DNA of 5,281 nt from Armatimonadota bacterium (GTDB taxonomy: Bacteria > Sysuimicrobiota > Sysuimicrobiia > Sysuimicrobiales > JACQTN01). The notes under the pieces were generated by a model. The model saw only the letters and a program-made list of their open reading frames with translations. It made no database searches and was not told the origin of the DNA. A program made the translations under genes and the position numbers. The stretch lies in NCBI GenBank assembly GCA_016210785.1, contig JACQTN010000270.1, forward strand, positions 1 through 5,281, read 5' to 3'. Below, one piece after another: positions 5,062 to 5,281 of this stretch (positions within the stretch are counted from its first letter, which is position 1; each line of letters opens with the position of its first letter).

Positions 5062-5281
5062 TGGAGAAGGGACCGCGCGTGCCGGAGCGCCGGGCCCGCG
5101 CAGGGGTCGCCGCGCTCGCCGGGTCCGGCATGCGCCGGGTGACGCCCGCCGGCGACGCGGTCATCCAGGCGTCGGCGCCCACCCGCATTGACCTGGCGGG
5201 CGGCACGCTGGACATCTACCCGCTCTATCTGTTCGAGGGGGAAGGCCTCACCGTCAACATCGCCATTGACCTGATGACCTC
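5061..5281 (+). CDS. GHMP family sugar kinase, N-terminal part (3' partial)
   Basis: Start of a GHMP-superfamily kinase (galactokinase/homoserine/mevalonate/phosphomevalonate kinase fold), cut by the window end after 73 complete codons. The signature is the N-terminal substrate-binding strand ASAPTRIDLAGGTLD at 37-51, followed by IYPLYLF and the strand LTVNIAIDL. This resembles heptose- and galactokinase-related predicted kinases more than mevalonate kinase, but the ATP-binding P-S-S-A loop lies beyond the window, so the subfamily is open. Residues 1-32 are a basic, Ala/Gly/Arg-rich extension before the conserved strand. The ATG overlaps the last base of the ROK kinase stop, so the two kinases are almost certainly translated from one message. 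Such enzymes often phosphorylate a sugar or sugar phosphate at the anomeric carbon; that role here is inference. Confidence 0.85.
   Translation, partial: MEKGPRVPERRARAGVAALAGSGMRRVTPAGDAVIQASAPTRIDLAGGTLDIYPLYLFEGEGLTVNIAIDLMT

Overview
The window comes from a very GC-rich bacterium. Hand counts of single 60-base lines give about 63-85% G+C, and codons are strongly biased to G/C in the third position. The sequence does not fix the taxon. Tightly packed operons and a carbohydrate ABC importer of the MalF/MalG type fit high-GC Bacillota, Chloroflexota, Armatimonadota, Actinomycetota or a related uncultured lineage, but this is only inference. All convincing genes lie on the + strand; the long reverse-strand open frames are GC-driven shadows.

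Layout: (1) 2-547, 3' part of a MalF/UgpA-type sugar ABC permease, cut by the window edge. (2) 607-1437, the MalG/UgpE-type partner permease. (3) 1434-3080, a DUF4127 protein overlapping the permease stop by four bases; its N-terminus carries an 18-bp tandem repeat encoding (A/T)RAxEQ hexapeptides. (4) 3081-3145, the only clear promoter region, with a -35/-10 pair, an overlapping inverted repeat and a Shine-Dalgarno. (5) 3146-3532 and 3539-4132, an Xre/MbcA/ParS-type antitoxin followed by a RES-domain toxin, i.e. a RES-Xre (type II) toxin-antitoxin module of the NAD+-consuming family. (6) 4129-5061, a ROK-family sugar kinase whose ATG overlaps the toxin stop (ATGA). (7) 5061-5281, the 5' end of a GHMP-family kinase, again overlapping the preceding stop, behind a strong Shine-Dalgarno.

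The permeases, DUF4127 protein, ROK kinase and GHMP kinase read as one carbohydrate uptake and phosphorylation locus. The substrate-binding protein would be expected upstream; the ATPase is not in the window. The transported sugar and the DUF4127 function cannot be read from the sequence.

The most unusual feature is the toxin-antitoxin module inside this locus. It has its own promoter, and the two sugar kinases follow it through 4-base and 1-base overlaps, so their expression is probably tied to the toxin-antitoxin transcript. The toxin also looks divergent: the conserved Ser of the usual C-terminal 'PSA' motif is Ala, and extra residues separate that motif from the final 'NLV-F' strand.
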